Below, one piece after another: positions 61,501-64,000 of a stretch of 64,000 bases of DNA; within the stretch, counting starts at the first letter, position 1; each line of letters opens with the position of its first letter. The notes below the pieces were generated by a model that worked only from the letters and a program-made list of their open reading frames with translations, made no database searches and had not been told where the DNA came from. Made by a program: the position numbers and the translations under genes. Location: assembly GCA_963667675.1 (NCBI GenBank), contig OY763929.1, forward strand, positions 1,612,001 to 1,676,000, written 5' to 3'. This stretch comes from G963667675 sp963667675. GTDB lineage: Bacteria; Chloroflexota; Dehalococcoidia; Lucifugimonadales; UBA3495.

Positions 61501-64000
61501 CGGCGTCCACCCAGACCGTCACCATCAAGGACGACGACGAGCTTGCGAAGCCGACGGGCCTAAAGCTGTCGGTGGACGGGACGAAGATACGGGTGGACTG
61601 GACGGCGGTGAAGGACGCCACGGGGTACAAGGTGCAGTGGAGCACGGACAGCACGTTTGCGACGAAGTCAGAGGGAACGGTGTCCAGCGGGAGCACGGTC
61701 ACCTACACCATCGACCCCACGCCGGCGCTTACGGCCAACACCCGCTACTACGTGCGGGTGTTGCCCACGAAGAGCGGCGCGGACGAGCCGCCGTCGGACG
61801 CGGTTGACATAAAGACCCACGCCACCAGTCCCGCGACGGTGGACTACGACGCGGACAACGACGGGCTTATAGAGGTAAGCAGCCTGGCGCAGTTGAACGC
61901 CATGCGCTGGGACCTGGACGGCAACGGCGCGGTGGACAGCGCGTCGAACCAAACGTCGTATAACACCGCCTTCCCCAATGCGGAAGACAACATGGGCTGC
62001 AACGAGTCCGCGGTGACGATAGCGTCGAACAACACGGGCAACCCGGCGTGTACGGGCTACGAGCTTTCGTCCAACCTGGACTTCAACACCAACAGCAGCG
62101 CGGCGAGCAGCGCGAACCCCACGGGCGCGGACTCCGGCGACGCGTATTGGAACTCCGGCAACGGCTGGGACCCTATCGGCGGGGTGAGCGGCAGTTCGTA
62201 TACCGGCGATTTCGACGGCAACACCTACACGATAAGCAACCTGTTCATCGACCGCAGCAGCGGCAACTACGCCGGGCTGTTCGCCAAGCTGGACGGCGCC
62301 AGCGGCAAGACGGTCCAGAATGTCTCCCTGGTCAACGTGGACGTGACGCTGAACCCGACGACCAACGAGCACGTGTACGTGGGCGGGCTGGCGGGCTACT
62401 CGGGCACGAGGATCGAGGACAGCTACACCACGGGGCGGGTGCGGGCCGGGGAGTCGGCCACGGAACCGGTGACGTTCAACTCCGAGAACGATGTCGCGTA
62501 CGTAGGCGGGCTGGTGGGACAGCTGCAAGCGGCCGCCATCACCGGCAGCTACTCTCTGGCCGACGTGACGACGAACATCGCAGGGGGCAGCAACGCCGCA
62601 CAGCCCCGGGCCGGCGGCCTCGTCGGCTACACCAACGGCGCCGGCGCCTCCGTGGACGCGTCCTACGCCGCCGGCGACGTGACGGTGAGCATCGTATCCT
62701 CAGGCACCTCTACGGCCATCGCGGGAGGGCTGGTCGGCGACCATTCCGGGACGGGCGATGGGATTCGGGCGAGCTACGCCCGCGGCGACGTCTCGGCGAC
62801 CATCTCCAGCGCCGGCAACGGCCACGCCGGAGGCCTGGCAGGGAACCTGGGAGCTGGCAGCACAATCACGGCCTCCTTCTCCACGGGCGCGGTGACGAGA
62901 ACGATAACGAGTGGGGATTTCCTGCTCGGATCAGCGGGCGGGCTGGTGGGCTTCACAACCACAGGCACGGCCACCAACTCCTACTGGGACACGGAGACCT
63001 CCGGCGTCTCCGCCAGCGCGCTCGGCACGGGCAAGACCACCAGCCAACTGCAAGGCCCCACCGGGTACACCGGGGACTATGCCAACTGGAACCTGAACCT
63101 GGACGGCGTGACGGGCAACGACGACCCGTGGGCCTTCGGCACGACGTCCCAGTACCCGGTGCTGAAGTACGGCGGGCAGACGGCGTCGCAGCAGCGCGTC
63201 ACCGTGACGCTGACGGCCAGCCCGACGACGATCTGGGAGCGCGTGCTGTCCGCAAGCCAGACTCCCGACAATACGGCTCGCGTCAACGCCTCCACCCTCA
63301 CCGCGACGCCGAGCAGGGGCTGGGACAAGCAGATCGTCGTCACCGTGCCCGCCGCCGCCGCCTACTCGCTGGGCGCTTCCACCTTCACCTTCAGCGCCGG
63401 GTCCACCACCGCCCAGACCACCACCATGACGGCGGTGAACAACTTCACCGCCGCCGCCAACAACGCAATCAGCCTCGCCATCACCGCGGACAGTCCCTGG
63501 GTGACCATCGGGACGGCCCCCACCGTCACCATCAACGACGACGACGAGTTGACCAAGCCGACGGGCCTCAAGCTGTCGGTGGACGGGACGAAGATACGGG
63601 TGGACTGGACGCAAGTCACCGGCGCAACGGGATACAAGATTCAATGGAACAGCACGTCGAGCACGTCCTGGAGCAGCCCGTCGGAGGGGACGGTGTCCAG
63701 CGGCAGCACGACGACCTACACCATCAACCCCACGCCGGCGCTTACAGCCAACACCCGCTACTACGTGCGGGTATTGCCCACCAAGAGCGGCGCGGACGAG
63801 CCGCCCTCGGACGCGGTTGACATAAAGACCCACGCCACCAGTCCCGCCACGGTGGACTACGACGCCGACAACGACGGCCTCATAGAGGTAAGCAGCCTGG
63901 CCCAGCTGAACGCGATGCGCTGGGACCTGGACGGCAACGGAGTGGTGGACAGCGCGTCGAACCAAACGTCGTATAACACCGCCTTCCCCAATGCGGAAGA
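55554..64000 (+). CDS. giant secreted GLUG/Calx-beta/FN3 repeat protein, partial (runs off the window)
   Basis: One frame stays open from 55545 to the window end, over 2,800 codons. TTG 55554 has GAAGG upstream and gives a signal peptide (IRRLHAPEIAGIAAAVTLLALVAAPSLTA). Then come an FN3 domain (~40-120) and a Pro-Thr linker, followed by repeating modules of about 2 kb. Each module has a Ca-loop (DYDADNDGLIEV), a beta-solenoid of GLUG repeats (many GGLVG and GGLAG turns with ASY(A/S)xGxV), a closing SYWDTETSG...WNFGT..YPxLKYG segment, a Calx-beta-like strand block (VTLTASPxxIWE...VTINDDDE) and an FN3 domain (KLSVDGTKIRVDWT). Module starts are 57868, 59850, 61842 and 63855. GLUG proteins are extracellular, often adhesins or peptidases; no catalytic motif is seen so far. 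Confidence 0.9.
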   Translation, partial: MIRRLHAPEIAGIAAAVTLLALVAAPSLTAKSDSTPPPTPSSVTVTRGDGFLTATWPAVEGATGYHVTYSSDNKASWKLAALNHPEAAITIDGVSNDATYIVGVRARNADGDSGWRNSEPAGPYTPPDPTPTPTPTPTPTPTPTPTPTPAPAQQEDGARIASDNDTDNDNLIEVTTVAQFIAMQWDLNGDGTPESEATKYNNAFTSGVSGCSSTCAGYEITADLTITANPTDAGTTYLVPGTWNTTFQGNGNTITNNDSRPLFQNIGATTGSTTGEVKGLNVDNSGAGNAILADKVQAQGKVTNTGVTGAVTVSGNYTRGGLVNELTGGIISGSHSYADVDVSGGETAIGSQEQWGVGGLVGRVQSGQVLASHATGNVTFRTTGSNTWDSQGRRYVGGLVGWNQGTVYASYAWGGVRASENYRSNGWTWTAAGGLIGRVDSGATVRAGYATGSVSRTGTSIIRVHNEFGSAVGESAGTINYVYGSGAVTTSGTEQNPSGTSKQSESNLKSPTGYTGIYANWNFDIDDADDDNTLTTGTDDPWDFGTSSQLPVFDYTPEGGTALPPAQQQPASLTLTASSTTVAEGDTTTITASLASSKTYAVRVTQPDGENRYNYDITVPAGSTSATGTFTSVENTSPTSDFSVALTGSRTYPTNQVSIVSSSSTISVQDDEIHNVNNVAATQAKQSDDTYDITVTWDAPNTENTRNATAGYDLEYKLDTANTWTSVTVSAIATVTADIEGVTASKTYEIRMRAKSSSLNGAYSSTVSIGVGDDYDSDDDGLIDVGNLARLNAIRYDLDGDGSVSSTDETNYLAAFTNAMPGMGCPSAGCTGYELTANLDFNTNNSAKSAANPTGADSGDTYWNGGAGWTPIGGATAYTGAFDGNNDTDSSGDGGPYKISNLFINATTGQYFGLFGRTRGGTNAFEHVALENVSVTRTGSSSTDIDIGGLAGRLDGEVVGSWTTGRVRAGYSGSNKITMSAPTKYISVGGLVGQNGSGNFDASEIVASYSTAGVTAYVDGNSNYTNLYAGGMAGDIYSKVDASYGGGDVTVTLTNPGSGSPTNVGGLAGRQNGTSAVRASYARGAVNSTSASGGLNFVGGLIGLQQHSATATFSTGAVSGTGGLNNQVGGLVGLSSGTTTYSYWDTETSGITATGQGTGKTTSELQTPTAYGTGANDIYKDWNLNLDGVTGGDDPWNFGTANQYPTLKYGDQTAGDQRATVTLSASPSTIWESNVGSSTRATSSTVTATLDTAWDVDVVVTLPVNAAYSWSADTITVAAGATTGTATLTAVNNYVDAANATVTLTQATYPTDSKWISKGTDVSITINDDDELAKPTGVKLSVDGTKIRVDWTAVKDATGYKVQWSTSSTFATKSEGTVSSGSRVTYTIDPTPALAANTRYYVRVLPTKSGADEPPSDTVDTTTHQTGANATVDYDADNDGLIEVSTLAQLNAMRWDLDGNGQVASGDQTNYDAAFPNAEDNMGCNESAVTIASNNTGNPACTGYELSANLDFNTNSSAASDANPTGADSGDTYWNSGSGWEPIGGVSGTAYTGDFDGNTYTISNLFIDRSSGNYAGLFAKLDGTNQTIENASLVNVDVTLNVSTGDDVYVGGLAGLVSSGTLSIEDSYTTGRVRAGESASEPVTLTATDKGSHVGGLVGRQVGGSITSSYSLAGVTGYSTSTAANVSTYAGGLVGRAGGNGVSASFAAGGVSANTVAQNNGRAYAGGLTGSNQGPVNASYARGAVSASYDATATSIVTGWAEAGGLVGRQTANVTASFSTGAATATGDGTPAAGGLAGARTGGTTTNSYWDTESSGITTTSTGGAGKTTSELKTPTAYGTGANDIYKDWNLNLDGVTGNDDPWNFGTATEYPVLKYGALSGVTQRVTVTLTASPLEIWERALSSPSRVNQTTITAAPGAAWHDAITITLPSNAAYSLGASTLTINAGSTTAVTTTLTAVNNLTDASDFTLALDTITLGRWVVAASTQTVTIKDDDELAKPTGLKLSVDGTKIRVDWTAVKDATGYKVQWSTDSTFATKSEGTVSSGSTVTYTIDPTPALTANTRYYVRVLPTKSGADEPPSDAVDIKTHATSPATVDYDADNDGLIEVSSLAQLNAMRWDLDGNGAVDSASNQTSYNTAFPNAEDNMGCNESAVTIASNNTGNPACTGYELSSNLDFNTNSSAASSANPTGADSGDAYWNSGNGWDPIGGVSGSSYTGDFDGNTYTISNLFIDRSSGNYAGLFAKLDGASGKTVQNVSLVNVDVTLNPTTNEHVYVGGLAGYSGTRIEDSYTTGRVRAGESATEPVTFNSENDVAYVGGLVGQLQAAAITGSYSLADVTTNIAGGSNAAQPRAGGLVGYTNGAGASVDASYAAGDVTVSIVSSGTSTAIAGGLVGDHSGTGDGIRASYARGDVSATISSAGNGHAGGLAGNLGAGSTITASFSTGAVTRTITSGDFLLGSAGGLVGFTTTGTATNSYWDTETSGVSASALGTGKTTSQLQGPTGYTGDYANWNLNLDGVTGNDDPWAFGTTSQYPVLKYGGQTASQQRVTVTLTASPTTIWERVLSASQTPDNTARVNASTLTATPSRGWDKQIVVTVPAAAAYSLGASTFTFSAGSTTAQTTTMTAVNNFTAAANNAISLAITADSPWVTIGTAPTVTINDDDELTKPTGLKLSVDGTKIRVDWTQVTGATGYKIQWNSTSSTSWSSPSEGTVSSGSTTTYTINPTPALTANTRYYVRVLPTKSGADEPPSDAVDIKTHATSPATVDYDADNDGLIEVSSLAQLNAMRWDLDGNGVVDSASNQTSYNTAFPNAE
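59850..64000 (+). repeat. ~2-kb in-frame tandem modules inside the giant protein
   Basis: Module starts at 59850, 61842 and 63855 (spacing 1,992 and 2,013 bp) share long stretches of near-identical DNA. Examples are 59944-60290 against 61936-62282, and the FN3 block around 59560-59800, 61560-61800 and 63560-63800. The solenoid parts between them differ. This marks recent duplication with divergence concentrated in the GLUG region. Confidence 0.88.

Noticed and set aside
56105..63965. Several 300-590 codon frames on both strands within the last 8 kb
   Set aside because: All overlap the continuous plus-strand frame starting at 55554, which encodes GLUG, FN3 and calcium-loop motifs. The others are compositionally skewed shadows.
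1..64000. tRNA, rRNA or riboswitch genes
   Set aside because: I looked for tRNA arm patterns and rRNA-conserved stretches in the intergenic regions and recognised none. A covariance search would be needed to exclude small RNAs.

Overview
The window is high-GC bacterial DNA. It encodes several lipoproteins and secreted proteins with single C-terminal membrane anchors, and it has very frequent GTG/TTG starts. It carries many short dispersed palindromes, a single-chain GAF-PAS-histidine kinase-REC-winged-helix protein, and many flavin, Rieske, GMC and GYD-domain enzymes next to a type I polyketide synthase. This mix is what I would expect from an uncultured Chloroflexota lineage (SAR202/Dehalococcoidia-like, perhaps host- or sponge-associated). 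That placement is inference: no rRNA or tRNA gene is visible to test it.

Layout. (1) 447-4604: a PP2C phosphatase, two tandem von Willebrand A proteins and a membrane-anchored protein kinase form a TerY-P/YegIKL-type phosphorylation module. (2) 5001-14168: a DUF1800 protein with an NHL propeller protein, an EamA exporter, a GMC oxidoreductase, a D-2-hydroxyacid dehydrogenase, a GYD protein, a Rieske oxygenase and an FAD amine-oxidase-like protein. This looks like a set of catabolic or redox genes. (3) 14387-16161: a nucleobase permease of the NCS2 family with an added cytoplasmic C-terminal domain and one frameshift. (4) 28569 down to 16164 on the minus strand: a polyketide synthase cluster. 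The PKS reads KS-AT-DH-CMT-ER-KR-ACP-KS-AT(degenerate), followed by a free ACP, an Sfp-type phosphopantetheinyl transferase and an alpha/beta hydrolase. One reducing, C-methylating module, a condensing-only end and a discrete carrier protein suggest a methyl-branched, fatty-acid-like product. (5) 28714-33458: a YgjP-like metallopeptidase, a Phd/VapC-type toxin-antitoxin pair with a palindromic operator, a SIMPL lipoprotein and a large peptide-binding lipoprotein.

(6) 33480-38600 and 45730-47350: gene-poor, repeat-rich DNA holding a small unknown gene, a MarR regulator and a methyltransferase preceded by a 12-bp tandem array. A 2.6-kilo-residue cadherin/fibronectin surface protein lies here. 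Palindromic repeats have invaded its 5' end in frame, so its signal-like segment now lies about 280 codons downstream of the start. An ankyrin lipoprotein follows. (7) 47350-54965: a trypsin-like lipoprotein protease, two paralogous HEPN-like small proteins, a PLP histidine decarboxylase with a double-ACT partner, a second VapBC pair and the hybrid kinase/regulator. (8) 55554 to the window end: one uninterrupted reading frame of more than 2,800 codons for a giant secreted protein. It is built from about 2-kb modules (calcium-loop, GLUG beta-solenoid, Calx-beta-like, fibronectin III) and runs off the edge.

The two giant proteins start with closely similar fibronectin domains, so they probably belong to one family of secreted surface or adhesion proteins. 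The dispersed palindromes are the dominant non-coding feature and appear to drive local rearrangement: array growth, 3'-end exchange between genes, and in-frame expansion of a coding region.
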